A stretch of 64,000 nucleotides of DNA from Candidatus Brocadiaceae bacterium (lineage in GTDB: Bacteria > Planctomycetota > Brocadiia > SM23-32), in contig JAAYEJ010000053.1 in NCBI GenBank assembly GCA_012728835.1, forward strand, positions 1-64,000, in the 5' to 3' direction. The notes below the pieces were generated by a model. It was not told the origin of the DNA. It saw nothing but the letters and a program-made list of their open reading frames with translations, and did not search any database. Below are positions 45,634 to 58,479 of this stretch, piece by piece. The position numbers were made by a program, and so were the translations under genes. Each line of letters begins with the position of its first letter. Within the stretch, counting starts at the first letter, position 1.

Positions 45634-46566
45634 ATGGCTGATCAGAGGAGAGACGTGGTCATCATCGGCGCCGGCCCGGCCGGACTGGGCGCCTCGGTCT
45701 ACACCGGACGCGCTCTGCTGCGGACGGCGATCCTGGAGAGCCGTCTCGTCGGCGGCCAGATCATCGAAGCCTACGACGTCGACAACTACCCCGGATTCCC
45801 CGAGGGGATCGCCGGGGCCGAGCTGATCGACCGCATGGTCGCCCAGGCGCAGAAGTTCGACGTCGAGGTCGTCAACTCGGGCGCCGAGGACGTCTCGGTC
45901 GAGGACGGCGGCCTGAAGCGCGTGCACGTGAGCGGCGGCGACTACGTGGCGCCCATCGTCATGGTCGCCTCGGGCGCCTACCACCGGCGGCTGGAGGTTC
46001 CAGGGGAGAGGAAGCTGTCGGGCCGCGGGGTCAGCTACTGCGCCACGTGCGACGGGCCGTTCTTCCGCGACCGGAAGGTGGTCGTGGTCGGCGGCGGCGA
46101 CGCGGCCCTGACCGAGGGGGTATTCCTGACGCGGTTCGCCTCGTCGGTCACGCTCATCCATCGCCGGCAGGGGTTCCGAGGGCGTCCCGCCCATCTGGCC
46201 GAGGCGCAGGAGAACCAGAAGATGGAGTTCGTCCTCGATACCGTCGTCACGGAGGTGCTGGGAGAGGAACGCGTCGAGGGCGTTCGCGTGCGGAACGTGC
46301 GGAGCGACCAGGAGTGGATGCTCGAGTGCGACGGCGTGTTCGTGTTCATCGGCCACGACCCGAACACCGGCTACCTGAAGGGCGTGCTGCCCGAGCAGGC
46401 GGGAGGCCTGATCGAGGTCGATGCGAACATGGAGACCGGGATCAGGGGGCTCTACGCCATCGGCGACGTGCGCAGGGGATCCTACCGGCAGGTGGGCACG
46501 GCGATCGGGGAGGGCATCACGGCCGCCATGCATGCCGAGCAGCGGATCAAGGACTTCTCCCACTGA
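45634..46566 (+). CDS. trxB: Thioredoxin-disulfide reductase family flavoprotein
   Basis: A 310-residue NAD(P)H flavoprotein. FAD binding is VVIIGAGPAGLGASVY (8-23), the redox pair is C136-ATC-C139 (GVSYCATCDGPFF), NAD(P) binding is VVVVGGGDAALTEG (~149-162), and the C-terminal FAD contact is GLYAIGDVR. Size and order match bacterial TrxB. Pairing with the rubrerythrin-like gene suggests peroxide or oxygen defence. Its stop is 50 nt from the convergent clpB end. Confidence 0.93.
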   Translation: MADQRRDVVIIGAGPAGLGASVYTGRALLRTAILESRLVGGQIIEAYDVDNYPGFPEGIAGAELIDRMVAQAQKFDVEVVNSGAEDVSVEDGGLKRVHVSGGDYVAPIVMVASGAYHRRLEVPGERKLSGRGVSYCATCDGPFFRDRKVVVVGGGDAALTEGVFLTRFASSVTLIHRRQGFRGRPAHLAEAQENQKMEFVLDTVVTEVLGEERVEGVRVRNVRSDQEWMLECDGVFVFIGHDPNTGYLKGVLPEQAGGLIEVDANMETGIRGLYAIGDVRRGSYRQVGTAIGEGITAAMHAEQRIKDFSH

Positions 46567-46615
46567 CGGGCACCGGCCGGGCGGAGCCCGGTCTTGCGTG
46601 CGGGACGTGCGACTC

Positions 46616-49240
46616 TCATGCCTCTGCCGGGGCCTGGGGAGACGGCCCGCGCGCGCCCTCGGCGCGCAGGACGATCTCCCCGCCATCGGCGTCCACGACG
46701 ACCGTGCCGCCCGCCGGGAAGCGGCCTTCCAGTAGCTTCTCGGCCAGCGGGTTCTCCACCTCGCGCTGGATCACGCGCTTGAGGGGGCGTGCGCCGTAGG
46801 TGGGGTCGAACCCGACGGCGGCCAGGAGGTGCCGGGCGGCGGGGGTGAGGTTCAGGGCGAGGTCCTGCGAGGCCAACCGGCGCTCCAGGTAGCCCATCTG
46901 GATGCCGACGATCTGCTCGATCATCTCCTGCGAGAGCGGCCCGAAGGTGATGATCTCGTCGATGCGGTTCAGGAACTCGGGACGGAAGTGGTCGCGCAGG
47001 GCGCGCAGGACGCGCTCTTGGGTGGCCCGCGGGTCCTGGGAGGCGACCGGATCGGCGAACCACTCGCTGCCGATGTTGGAGGTCATCACGATGATCGTGT
47101 TGGTGAAGTCGACGGTGCGGCCCTTGCCGTCGGTCATGCGGCCGTCGTCCAGCACCTGGAGCAGGGCGTTGAAGACCTCGCGGTGGGCCTTCTCGATCTC
47201 GTCGAACAGGACGACGCTGTAGGGCCGGCGGCGGACGCTCTCGGTCAGCCGGCCGCCTTCCTCGTAGCCCACGTAGCCGGGCGGGGCGCCGATCAGGCGG
47301 GCCACCGAGTGCTGCTCCATGAACTCGCTCATGTCGAAGCGGATCAGGGCGCTCTCGTCGTCGAAGAGGAACTCGGCCAGCGCCTTGCACAGCTCCGTCT
47401 TGCCCACGCCCGTCGGGCCGAGGAAGATGAACGAGCCCTGCGGGCGGTTCGGGTCCTGCAGGCCGGCGCGCGCCCGCCGCACGGTACTGGCGACGGCGCG
47501 GATGGCCTCGTCCTGACCCACGACGCGCCGGTGCAGTTCGGCCTCCATCTGCAGGAGCCGGTCGCGTTCGGACTCCAGCATCCGCCGCACGGGGATGCCC
47601 GTCCAGCCGGAGACGATCTCGGCGATGTCGTCGCTGTCGACTTCCTCCTTCAGCAGCCGGCGCTCCTGCTGGCGTTCGGCCAGGACGGCCTGCTTCTGTT
47701 CGAGTTCCTTCCGGAGCTGCGGCAGCGTGCCGTAGCGGATCTCGCTCACGGCCTGGAGGTCGCCGGCCCGCTCGGCGCGCTGCTCCTCCAGGTGGGCCTG
47801 TTCGATCCGGGCGTTGGCCTGGCGGATGGAGGCGATGATGTCCTTCTCGTTCTCCCACTGGGTGCGCAGGGCCCGCTCCTGTTCCTCCAGGCTGCGCAGT
47901 TGCTCGGTGACCCGCTTGACCTGGTCCATGGCCCCGCCGCGTTCCTTCTTGAGGCCTTCCAGCTCGACCTGCAAGCGGACGATGTTCCGCCGGACCTGGT
48001 CCAGTTCCACCGGCACGCTGTCGATCTCCATCCGCAGCCGCGAGGCAGCCTCGTCGACCAGGTCGATCGCCTTGTCCGGCAGGAAGCGGTCGCTGATGTA
48101 CCGGTTGCTCAGCCGTGCAGCCGCCAGGATGGCGTCGTCCGTGATGCGCACGCCGTGGTGAACCTGGTAGCGCTCCTTGAGGCCGCGCAGGATGGCCACC
48201 GTGTCCTCAACGGTCGGCTCCCCGACCATGACGGGCTGGAAGCGACGCTCGAGCGCGGCGTCCGTCTCGATGTGCTTGCGGTACTCGCTCAGGGTCGTGG
48301 CGCCCACGCAATGCAGTTCGCCGCGCGCCAGGGCGGGCTTGAGCAGGTTGGAGGCGTCCACGGCGCCCTCGGCCGCACCGGCGCCCACGACGGTGTGGAG
48401 TTCGTCGATGAACAGGATGACGTCGCCGGCGTGCTCGATCTCGCGCAGGACGGCCTTGAGGCGGTCTTCAAACTCGCCCCGGTACTTCGCCCCGGCGATC
48501 AGCGCCCCCATGTCGAGCGAGAGCACGCGCCGGTCCTTCAGGCTTGTGGGCACGTCGCCGTCCAGGATGCGCTTGGCCAGGCCCTCGACGATGGCCGTCT
48601 TGCCCACGCCGGGGTCTCCCACGAGGACGGGGTTGTTCTTCGTGCGCCGGCCGAGCACCTGGATGACCTTTCGGACCTCGCCGTCGCGGCCGATGACGGG
48701 GTCCAGCTTGCCCGCGCGGGCCATCTCCACCAGGTCCCGGGCATAGCGTTCGAGCGCCTGGTACTTGTCCTCCGGGTTCTCGTCGGAGACGCGCTGGCCA
48801 CCGCGGACCTCCCGGAGTGCAGCCAGCAGGGCATCGCGGTTGACGCCGTGCTGCTGGAGGATGCGGCCGCACGGGGAGTCCGGGCGGGCCAGGAACGCCA
48901 GCAGCAGGTGCTCGGTGCTGACGTAGTCGTCTTTGAACTGCGTGGCCTGCTTGCGGGCCTCCTCCAGGGCGTCGGCGAGGTCGGGGGCCATGTATATCTG
49001 TGCGGCCCCCGAGCCCTGCACGCGCGGGAGGCGGTCCAGCTCACTGTGCACGGCCGTGCGCAGTGCCTCCACGTCGGCCCCGACGCGCTGCAGGATCGGC
49101 CGAACGACGCCGTCGGCCTGCTGCAGCAAGGCCAGGAGGACGTGGAGGCCGGTCAGTTGCTGATGGCTCCGGTTGCGCGCCTCGGACTGGGCGGCCTCCA
49201 GGGCGTCTCTGGTTCTGACCGTGTGGCGTTCGGGCCGCAT
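46616..49240 (-). CDS. clpB: ATP-dependent chaperone ClpB
   Basis: An 874-residue Hsp100 disaggregase. In order: Clp N-domain repeats (~1-140), first AAA+ ATPase with [13 protein letters not shown], long middle coiled coil (~390-520, with [19 protein letters not shown]) that distinguishes ClpB from ClpA/C, then second ATPase with [14 protein letters not shown] and [15 protein letters not shown] 49240 has AAGGAG; the frame further upstream is inside dnaK. The gene starts 1 nt after the dnaK stop, so the two are coupled. No CIRCE or clear heat-shock promoter is seen between them. Confidence 0.96.
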   Translation of the reverse strand: MRPERHTVRTRDALEAAQSEARNRSHQQLTGLHVLLALLQQADGVVRPILQRVGADVEALRTAVHSELDRLPRVQGSGAAQIYMAPDLADALEEARKQATQFKDDYVSTEHLLLAFLARPDSPCGRILQQHGVNRDALLAALREVRGGQRVSDENPEDKYQALERYARDLVEMARAGKLDPVIGRDGEVRKVIQVLGRRTKNNPVLVGDPGVGKTAIVEGLAKRILDGDVPTSLKDRRVLSLDMGALIAGAKYRGEFEDRLKAVLREIEHAGDVILFIDELHTVVGAGAAEGAVDASNLLKPALARGELHCVGATTLSEYRKHIETDAALERRFQPVMVGEPTVEDTVAILRGLKERYQVHHGVRITDDAILAAARLSNRYISDRFLPDKAIDLVDEAASRLRMEIDSVPVELDQVRRNIVRLQVELEGLKKERGGAMDQVKRVTEQLRSLEEQERALRTQWENEKDIIASIRQANARIEQAHLEEQRAERAGDLQAVSEIRYGTLPQLRKELEQKQAVLAERQQERRLLKEEVDSDDIAEIVSGWTGIPVRRMLESERDRLLQMEAELHRRVVGQDEAIRAVASTVRRARAGLQDPNRPQGSFIFLGPTGVGKTELCKALAEFLFDDESALIRFDMSEFMEQHSVARLIGAPPGYVGYEEGGRLTESVRRRPYSVVLFDEIEKAHREVFNALLQVLDDGRMTDGKGRTVDFTNTIIVMTSNIGSEWFADPVASQDPRATQERVLRALRDHFRPEFLNRIDEIITFGPLSQEMIEQIVGIQMGYLERRLASQDLALNLTPAARHLLAAVGFDPTYGARPLKRVIQREVENPLAEKLLEGRFPAGGTVVVDADGGEIVLRAEGARGPSPQAPAEA

Positions 49241-49241
49241 T

Positions 49242-51149
<1,908 letters not shown>

Positions 51150-51557
51150 CAGTTACGGCCTCCTCAAGGTTCAGCGCGCACGTGGAAAACAAAGCTCTCC
51201 GCTGTTGGGCTCTGTCTGAGAATCCCTCTGGCTCCGGCCGGCTACCAAGCGCGGATGACTTTGGCGCCTGCCGCCTCGCCCTCCGGCTTCTCGCTCGGCC
51301 TCGGGCCGACGACGAATCTTCAGACAGAGCCTAACAGCAAACGGGATACCGCTGAAGCCGAATCGCGCCCAGATCGCCGGAAACACCCATCGGCGCCGGT
51401 CTCATGGGGGACCGCACGCGCGGGCGGCTTCCGACGCCCTTCGGCGGCTTGCCGAGACTGCCAGAATGGCAGGGAAAACGGCTCCGGCAGTCAGAGTCGG
51501 GCAGACGGCAGATGTGCAGGCTTGCCCTGCTCTGACCACGAGGCGACGCGCACGCCC
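51150..51557. other. Intergenic region upstream of dnaK
   Basis: 408 bp without a convincing gene. It holds the 138-bp inverted-repeat element. Outside it the bases 51350-51557 are plain GC-rich sequence. I looked for the CIRCE operator and for a heat-shock promoter and found neither. Confidence 0.5.
51201..51338. mobile_element. MITE-like element with ~24-bp terminal inverted repeats
   Basis: The left arm starts GCTGTTGGGCTCTGTCTGA (51201-51219). The right arm, read in reverse complement from 51338, starts GCTGTTAGGCTCTGTCTGA. The arms match over about 24 bp with only a few differences. The 138-bp unit is too short for a transposase and sits between dnaK and its neighbour. I saw no target-site duplication. 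Most likely a non-autonomous miniature element or the remnant of one. Confidence 0.6.
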
Positions 51558-52418
51558 TCAGGCCGCAGCCTTCTGCTTCCTGCGTCGCAGCATCATCCAG
51601 ACCAGCATGGCCACGGCCACCGGCATCAGCCAGTTGAAGCCCCCCGGCCGGGCCGGGGCGGCGTCCGCCGCGGTGAGCAGCCTCTCCTCGGGGGCGTCGG
51701 GGGCAAAGAACTCCGTTTGCAGCTCGCCCGTGTACCGGAAGCTCTCCACGATCAGCCCGACCTCGGGCTCGAGCCGCGCGAAGGCGTCGGCCGGCCCGAA
51801 GCAGGAGAGGACGAAGAGCAGGCAGTCGGCGCCGGCCGGCCGCACGAAGTGGTGCACGATGGAGTAGCGCATGGCGGGGCGGGCTCCGCTCGGCACGCAG
51901 CCGCCGCGCCCGGGGGCGGCCGGCACCGTGAAGTCCAGCCGATGGACGATGGCGCCGGGCTGTTCCGCATACGAGACCTGCCTGTCCTGCATCGCGCCGC
52001 CGGCCTGCGAGGCGATCGCCTCGATGCGGGCATCGACGTACTCCTCCAGCCCCGTCCTGTTCCTCAGGAGGAAGGCCCGTTCGGCCAGCTCCACACGCCC
52101 CAGGACGGGCGCGTCGCTGTGTGTGAACATGAACAGGAGGTTGTCCGGGACCTGCGGGGGGGGCGCGCAGCCGCCCGGCGTCTTGCGGGCCTCTGCGGAC
52201 AGCTCCTCGTTGTCGACGTGGCGCCAGAAGCGGGCGGGCAGGGCGAACTCCAGCCGGTAGAGGGGGTCGCGGACGACGGCGGCCGTGGGCGCGTCCGCCG
52301 CGCGGGCCGGGTCGTCCGGCGGGGCCTCGCCCTCGATCTCCGCGGCCCCCGTACACAGGACCGCCAGCAGGGCCAGGATCAGCACGTGTGCAGCCGTTGG
52401 ACGTCGGTCACTCGTCAC
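51558..52418 (-). CDS. Exported protein with C-terminal membrane anchor, unknown function
   Basis: A 286-residue protein not recognised. It has an N-terminal signal (AAHVLILALLAVLCTGAAE) and a single C-terminal membrane helix followed by Arg/Lys (WLMPVAVAMLVWMMLRRRKQK), so its middle ~200 residues should lie outside the cytoplasm. The core is alpha/beta with VVRDPLYRLEFALPARFWRHV near the start, like small DUF1795/PsbP-type stress proteins, but I am not sure of this. It starts at GTG 52418, overlapping the xseA stop by 11 nt, so both are co-translated. Confidence 0.75.
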   Translation of the reverse strand: MTSDRRPTAAHVLILALLAVLCTGAAEIEGEAPPDDPARAADAPTAAVVRDPLYRLEFALPARFWRHVDNEELSAEARKTPGGCAPPPQVPDNLLFMFTHSDAPVLGRVELAERAFLLRNRTGLEEYVDARIEAIASQAGGAMQDRQVSYAEQPGAIVHRLDFTVPAAPGRGGCVPSGARPAMRYSIVHHFVRPAGADCLLFVLSCFGPADAFARLEPEVGLIVESFRYTGELQTEFFAPDAPEERLLTAADAAPARPGGFNWLMPVAVAMLVWMMLRRRKQKAAA

Positions 52419-53667
52419 CGTCCGCTCCTTCCATATCCTGCGCGCCTCGGACTCGGCGGACCTCGGAGATGATCTCGCCTTGCTGGAGCCGCGTTCGTAT
52501 CGTCTCGGCCGGCGCCACCCCGTCCGACGAGCGCAGCACCCGACCGTCGGGCCCGAACGTCACGCTGTATCCCCGCCCGAGCACGCTCAGCGGGCTGAGC
52601 GCCTCCAGCCGTCCTCCCAGGGCGCGGGCCGACTCGCCCAGGCGGTCCCATCGGTGGGAGAAGGCCAGGCGCAGTCGTTCCAGGATGTCGTCGACCCTCT
52701 GCGCGCGCTCCCACAGGGGCGCCTCCGGCGAGCGGAACGCGTGGCGCGCGGCCAGGGCATCCAGCCTCTGACGGCCTCGCACCACTGTCGCCTCCAGCGC
52801 CAGGGCCAGCCGCTCGTGCCGCTGGTCGAGGGTCCGGCGCAGCTCGGCGGCGTCGGGCACGACGATCTCTGCCGCCTCGGTCGGCGTGGCGGCCCGCACG
52901 TCCGCCACGAAGTCCGAGATGGACACGTCGATTTCATGCCCGACGGCGCTGACCACCGGGATGGTGCTCCGGTAGATGGCGCGCGCCACGACCTCCTCAT
53001 TGAAGGCCCAGAGGTCTTCGAGGCTGCCGCCGCCGCGCCCGACGATCAGCACGTCCAGGTCGGGGCGTTTCCGGTTCAGGGTGTCGATTGCGCGGGCGAT
53101 CTCCTCGGCCGCGCCGGCGCCCTGGACGCGGGCGGGCATCAGGTAGACGTCGGCGATGGGGAAGCGCCTGGCGAGGACGTTGATGATGTCGCGGATGGCG
53201 GCGCCTGTGGGGCTGGTGACGATCCCGATGCGGTTGGGGCAGGCGGGGAGGGGTTTCTTGTGCTCCTGGCGGAACAGGCCCTCCTTCTCGAGTTTCTCCA
53301 GCAACTGGCGGAAGGCCGCCTGCAGGGCGCCCAGCCCGCGGGGTTCGGCCCAGGAGATGATCAACTGGTAGCTTCCGCGGGGCGGGTAGACGTCGATCCT
53401 GCCGCGGGCGACGATCTCCATGCCCTCGGCCAGGTCGAAGCGCAGCGCGGAGGCGACGCCGCGCCAGGCGACGGCCTGCAACACGGCGCCCTCGTCCTTC
53501 AGCGTGAGGTAGACGTGCCCGGACGCCGCGCGCGTCACGCGCGACAGCTCGCCGGTCACCCACACGTCGGCGAAGCGGTCCTCAAGCTGTTGTTGGATGG
53601 CGGCCGTGATCTGCGAGATGGTCAGCGGCTGCGGGGCGCCGTCTCTGCTGGGCAGTGGCATTTGCAT
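52408..53667 (-). CDS. xseA: Exodeoxyribonuclease VII large subunit
   Basis: A 419-residue XseA. The N-terminal OB-fold carries VWVTGELSRVTRAASGHVYLTLKD. The catalytic part has GIVTSPTGAAIRDIINVLARRFP, LIVGRGGGSLEDLWAFNEE, VVSAVGHEIDVSISDFVADVRAATPTEAAE, then a coiled C-terminus and LGRGYSVTF. With XseB it degrades single-stranded DNA. No xseB is seen in the window. I start at ATG 53667, 7 nt after the lptD stop. Confidence 0.95.
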   Translation of the reverse strand: MQMPLPSRDGAPQPLTISQITAAIQQQLEDRFADVWVTGELSRVTRAASGHVYLTLKDEGAVLQAVAWRGVASALRFDLAEGMEIVARGRIDVYPPRGSYQLIISWAEPRGLGALQAAFRQLLEKLEKEGLFRQEHKKPLPACPNRIGIVTSPTGAAIRDIINVLARRFPIADVYLMPARVQGAGAAEEIARAIDTLNRKRPDLDVLIVGRGGGSLEDLWAFNEEVVARAIYRSTIPVVSAVGHEIDVSISDFVADVRAATPTEAAEIVVPDAAELRRTLDQRHERLALALEATVVRGRQRLDALAARHAFRSPEAPLWERAQRVDDILERLRLAFSHRWDRLGESARALGGRLEALSPLSVLGRGYSVTFGPDGRVLRSSDGVAPAETIRTRLQQGEIISEVRRVRGAQDMEGADGDE

Positions 53668-53674
53668 GGCCCGA

Positions 53675-56407
53675 TCAGCGCCGCCCGGCGCGGCGGGGAT
53701 CGGTGTAGACACCCCATCCCGCCGGCCCGAAGCCGAAGATGAACGCCACCTCGTCGTTGGCCCTCTCGACGTGCAGGCCGAGGTCCAGCACCCACTTGTG
53801 CAGCACGCGGCGGAGTATCACGGTGGTGCCCAGGTTCGCCCGATCGCCCGTGCCCCGGGAGTCGAACTCGTACTGCTCGAACAGGAGCAGCCGGTAGCGG
53901 TCGCTCAACTCGCGGCTGAGCGTCAGGGTCACGGTGGAGCAGACGTCGCTGATCCGGTCGTAGTCGATGCTCAGCGCCCAGCGGGGCATGTACTCGGCGG
54001 CCAGACCCATGTTGTAGACCGAGGGGAGATCGCCCAGCGAGATGCGGTTGTCCCGCGAATGCAGTGACAGATGATCGGTGAGCTGCATCCGGAAGTCGGC
54101 GCTGATGTAGCCCTCGTCCAGGTCCGTGTTGACCGAGTCGCTGCTGCGTGCCACCAGGGCCACGTCCAGCTTCGCCCAGTCGATCGACTGCCACTGCTCG
54201 TCCACCAGCCGTTTGGTCTGGAGGCGCTGGCGCACGCCGACGGTGGCCTGCACCATGTTGTCGATCGTGTCGATCTCGTCCATCTGGATGAAGTCGGCGG
54301 AGCCGTCTCCGGAGACCGAGAGCGCTTCGACCCCGACGTGCGGGGTGACGACGTGTCGGAGGCGGTTGAGGTTGAACCGCTCGGAGGTCAGGTCGTAGGC
54401 GCGGGAGAACGTCGTGCTCGCGGTGATGCCCGCCCCGACTCCGGCCCGGCTGACGCGGCCCTGGAACCCTGTGCCGTCGTCGGCGCTTCGGCTCACGGTG
54501 GTGGCCAGGGCGCGCACGAAGGGATTGACGCGGACGATGCCGGCCATGAACGGCAGGGAGAGCCGGTGATCCGTGTGGAAGCGGGTGACGGCCGGCGGAT
54601 CGTTCGGGGCCGGGGCGATCAGGTCGCTGAACTCCAGGTCGTAGAGGCCGGCGGTCAGCGATCCGTCGTAGACCAGGCGGCCCAGCGAGAGCCCCAGGAC
54701 CTGCAGGTCCGCGCTGGGACGTTCCTCGATCTGCGTCAGGAAGTCGTTCACCTGCGCCTTGTAGAGCAGCGCCAGGTAGGTGGAGTCACGCAGGTAGCGG
54801 GCCAGCAGGTAGCTCTCCGGCGGCTTCCTGTTCTCGAAGTCATCCTCGAAGTACTCGTTCAGGAAGTTGGCGTCCGAGAGCCGGTAGTACTCCGCGTCGA
54901 CCCGCCAGAACGGGCTCAACTGCGACCGATGCTCCCAGTGGAAGCGCCCGCGGTTCCGCTGGGGCACGGGGACGTCGTTGTCGTCCCTGCTGGCGCGGTC
55001 GTGGACGAAGTAGGCGTCGATCCGGCCGTCATGCGTGGGGTAGCGGCCGGAGCCGAACCCGTACTCGATCTGCGTCCCGACCGCCGGCCCGCGGGCACCG
55101 TAGTAGTCGAGGTTCACGGTCCATTCCTCGAGCCAGTCGGGCGGCGCCGCCATCAGGTCCATGGGCAGCCACGTGGTCTGCATGAAGGCACCGAATTTGC
55201 TGGAGACGCCCAGGGCGTAGTCGGCCAGCAGGAACGCCCGATTCGAGAGGTTCGTGCCGAGGAAGGGCACCCACAGCAGCGTCCGGTCGTCCCTGCCCGC
55301 CTTCAGGCGCACGTCCCATGCGTTCAAGACGGTGTTGGGCCCGTGGCGCACCACCTGGGCGCGGCGCGATTCGAAGTGGTAGTGGGGCCGGGCGAACTCG
55401 CACTGCGACAGGGACGCCTTCGTGATCACCAGCGTCTGGCTGTCGACGATGAATGCCTCCTGGCCCCGGACCACGTAGACGTTCTCGACGGGCGCGTAGG
55501 GGTCCCTGACGCGCACGTGCGGAGTCGTCGCCAGGCCCCGGGCGGTCTCCGGGTTGATGTACAGCCGGTCGGCGTGCAGGAAGTCCAGCACGTCGGTCAC
55601 GCCGGCCTCGGCGCCCGCCCGCAAAGGCGACTGCTCCGCCGGTGCGGCGGCGCGCGCAATGCGCACGTTGCCCTCGGCGTAGAGTTCCCACATGCGCTGC
55701 GAGGAACTGTACCACGCGACGGCGGCGTCGGCCCGGATGTCCATGTTGGCGTAGGTGCCGCGCACGTCGCCCATGTAGACGCCGACCATCCTGCCTTCGG
55801 CGAACTCTACCTCCGAGTACTCGGCATTGAGGTTCTGGGCGATCAGATGCAGCCGCTCCTCCGCGGTGGGTGGCAGGTAGTCCGTCCACAGGAACTCGCC
55901 CTGCGCCTCGGCCGTCATGTCCTCCGCCCGCGTCAGCAGGGGGGAGGGCACGGGGGCCTCCCGACGGTTCAGCGGGCAGTCCCAGACGAATGCGAGCGTG
56001 CTGGAGAAGTGCATCGAGACGGCGCCGGCCTCCCGCACCGACCGGCGTTCGACCAGCCGCACCGGCACTCCGCGTCCCTGCAGGTTCTCCACGCCCTCTG
56101 CGTAGACGCGCACCCGCGCCGCACGCACGCCCGCACGCGCCGAGGCCTCCCGGTCGAACCACACCACCATCCGCGGCGCGCTCAGCCGCGACTCGCCCTG
56201 GCGGATCACGGCCCCCGCATCGGCGATGAACACACGGACCGGGCCGTCCTCCCACGTCGTAACCGTCTGGTTCGACTCAAGATACAGCGTCTCATGGCTG
56301 TGGTCGAACTCCAGCAGCCGGCCCTGGGCGCGGCACGGAAGCGCTCCACACGTCGAGAGCAGAAGCACCCCAAGCAGCACCGCCCGCACGCTGCGCCGAA
56401 GGTTCAT
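53675..56407 (-). CDS. lptD: LPS-assembly outer membrane protein LptD-like
   Basis: A 910-residue exported protein with a signal peptide (AVLLGVLLLSTCGALPCRAQ). The N-terminal third is a beta-taco/OstA-like domain (LEFDHSHETLYLESNQTVTTW; MWELYAEGNVRIARA; VYVVRGQEAFIVDSQTLVITKA). The remaining ~550 residues are alternating beta strands of a large barrel, ending GWGVYTDPRR. This matches the LptD family, which places LPS in the outer membrane with LptE. The sequence is quite divergent. The start at ATG 56407 gives a proper signal peptide. It is followed by xseA after 7 nt. Confidence 0.8.
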   Translation of the reverse strand: MNLRRSVRAVLLGVLLLSTCGALPCRAQGRLLEFDHSHETLYLESNQTVTTWEDGPVRVFIADAGAVIRQGESRLSAPRMVVWFDREASARAGVRAARVRVYAEGVENLQGRGVPVRLVERRSVREAGAVSMHFSSTLAFVWDCPLNRREAPVPSPLLTRAEDMTAEAQGEFLWTDYLPPTAEERLHLIAQNLNAEYSEVEFAEGRMVGVYMGDVRGTYANMDIRADAAVAWYSSSQRMWELYAEGNVRIARAAAPAEQSPLRAGAEAGVTDVLDFLHADRLYINPETARGLATTPHVRVRDPYAPVENVYVVRGQEAFIVDSQTLVITKASLSQCEFARPHYHFESRRAQVVRHGPNTVLNAWDVRLKAGRDDRTLLWVPFLGTNLSNRAFLLADYALGVSSKFGAFMQTTWLPMDLMAAPPDWLEEWTVNLDYYGARGPAVGTQIEYGFGSGRYPTHDGRIDAYFVHDRASRDDNDVPVPQRNRGRFHWEHRSQLSPFWRVDAEYYRLSDANFLNEYFEDDFENRKPPESYLLARYLRDSTYLALLYKAQVNDFLTQIEERPSADLQVLGLSLGRLVYDGSLTAGLYDLEFSDLIAPAPNDPPAVTRFHTDHRLSLPFMAGIVRVNPFVRALATTVSRSADDGTGFQGRVSRAGVGAGITASTTFSRAYDLTSERFNLNRLRHVVTPHVGVEALSVSGDGSADFIQMDEIDTIDNMVQATVGVRQRLQTKRLVDEQWQSIDWAKLDVALVARSSDSVNTDLDEGYISADFRMQLTDHLSLHSRDNRISLGDLPSVYNMGLAAEYMPRWALSIDYDRISDVCSTVTLTLSRELSDRYRLLLFEQYEFDSRGTGDRANLGTTVILRRVLHKWVLDLGLHVERANDEVAFIFGFGPAGWGVYTDPRRAGRR

Positions 56408-56553
56408 AACGGTGTTCCCAGCCTCAGGAATCGAAGGCGTACCGGCGCCTCCGCTACAAAAAGCAGCCTGCATCTTCTACCATAAACGGCACGTGCGTGT
56501 AAACCTGATCCGGGCCTTGCGGTCCGCGCTTCCGAACGAGGGGAGGGGGTGCA

Positions 56554-57381
56554 GTGACGACTCTGTCGGGCCTCGGCGGCATCGAACACGGCAACCTTGT
56601 CGAGATCGAGCGGCTCAATCAGCGGGGCGGGCGCACGCTGAGCATCGTGGACCTGGTCGATGCCGGCACCATGGACGCCGAGATGGCCGCCCTCTGCCGC
56701 ATCATGGTTCTGAACGGAACGAGCTGGCTGACGGGCGCCGTTCCGGGCGGGGCCGGCAAGACCACGATCATGGCCGCGCTGCTGGGGTTCCTCCCGCCGG
56801 GCGAGCCGATCGTCACCGTCGCCGACGCGTACGTGCTCTGCGACGCCGCCCGGGGCCGCATCCCGCGCCCCGCCACGCTGCTGGTGCACGAGCTGGGGGC
56901 CGGTCGCTGGTACGGCTATCTCTGGGGCACCGCCGCATGCGACTTCCTGCGGCTGGCCGGCGGCGGCCGGCGATGCGTCACCTGCATGCACGCCGACGAC
57001 CCCGGCCAGGCGCTGGCCATGCTGGCGCCGTTCGGGGTCGCCGCCGGGGACCTCGGCGGGATCGGGCTGCAGCTCTACATCCACGTCGCCCGCGCCCGCC
57101 GCGGGGCCATGCGCCGCGTGCGGACGCTGTATGTCCGGCTGGGCGGGCGCCTGGAGCCGATCTACCGGTGGCGGGAGGATGAGGATCGCTTCGAGCGGCT
57201 CCTGCCGCGCGCAGAAGTGGGCTCGCGGCTGGCCCGGGAGTGGGGCGCCCGGCCCGACGGCGTGGCCGCCGCCTGGGATGCCGGCGAGCAGGCGGTGAAC
57301 GCACTGCGGTGCCGAGGCGTCCGGGGCTTCGACGACGTGCGCAGGGCCTTTCTGGAGCCCGGCCCCATCGGCACGCGGTAG
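56554..57381 (+). CDS. Orphan secretion-type mini-ATPase (PilT/GspE-like)
   Basis: A 275-residue P-loop protein. It resembles only the C-terminal ATPase half of type II/IV secretion ATPases. The Walker A-like stretch is VPGGAGKTT at 63-71; the first Gly of the usual GxxxxGK is Val here. An Asp-box-like segment VHELGAGRWYGYLWG follows near residue 110, and CMHADDPGQAL resembles the His box. There are no pilin, GspD or GspF genes nearby. The start is GTG 56554 with GGGAGGGGG upstream. It may be an independent NTPase; the true partner is unknown. Confidence 0.6.
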   Translation: MTTLSGLGGIEHGNLVEIERLNQRGGRTLSIVDLVDAGTMDAEMAALCRIMVLNGTSWLTGAVPGGAGKTTIMAALLGFLPPGEPIVTVADAYVLCDAARGRIPRPATLLVHELGAGRWYGYLWGTAACDFLRLAGGGRRCVTCMHADDPGQALAMLAPFGVAAGDLGGIGLQLYIHVARARRGAMRRVRTLYVRLGGRLEPIYRWREDEDRFERLLPRAEVGSRLAREWGARPDGVAAAWDAGEQAVNALRCRGVRGFDDVRRAFLEPGPIGTR

Positions 57382-57475
57382 GGGGTGGCCCGGTGCACGG
57401 GCGCCTTCGCTTGCACGGGGGTGTCCGCAATGCGTACGATGCACAGAAGCTGGGACGCCTCTGAAATCTGGGAAG

Positions 57476-57502
57476 GAGCCCGGCAGCGGACCGGCCGGGC
57501 TC
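57476..57502. terminator. GC-rich hairpin after mini-ATPase gene
   Basis: GAGCCCGGC (57476-57484) pairs perfectly with GCCGGGCTC (57494-57502) around a 9-nt loop. It lies 95 nt after the mini-ATPase stop and about 70 nt before the exbB start. There is no T-run, so it is only a candidate terminator. Confidence 0.45.
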
Positions 57503-57573
57503 GAGGGTCGAAGGACGCGCACCGCGCAATTCCGTCCGCCCCAGCGTTCCCCTGAACTACGCAAGGAGGACCC

Positions 57574-58468
<895 letters not shown>

Positions 58469-58479
<11 letters not shown>

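Noticed and set aside
41823-45635. 1270-residue open frame antisense to the secreted protein and rubrerythrin genes
   Set aside because: Same shadow pattern (Pro/Arg/Gly rich) without any domain.
51150-51350. CIRCE operator or heat-shock sigma promoter upstream of dnaK
   Set aside because: No TTAGCACTC-N9-GAGTGCTAA dyad and no convincing CTTGAA/CCCCAT pair found; the dyad present belongs to the MITE-like element.
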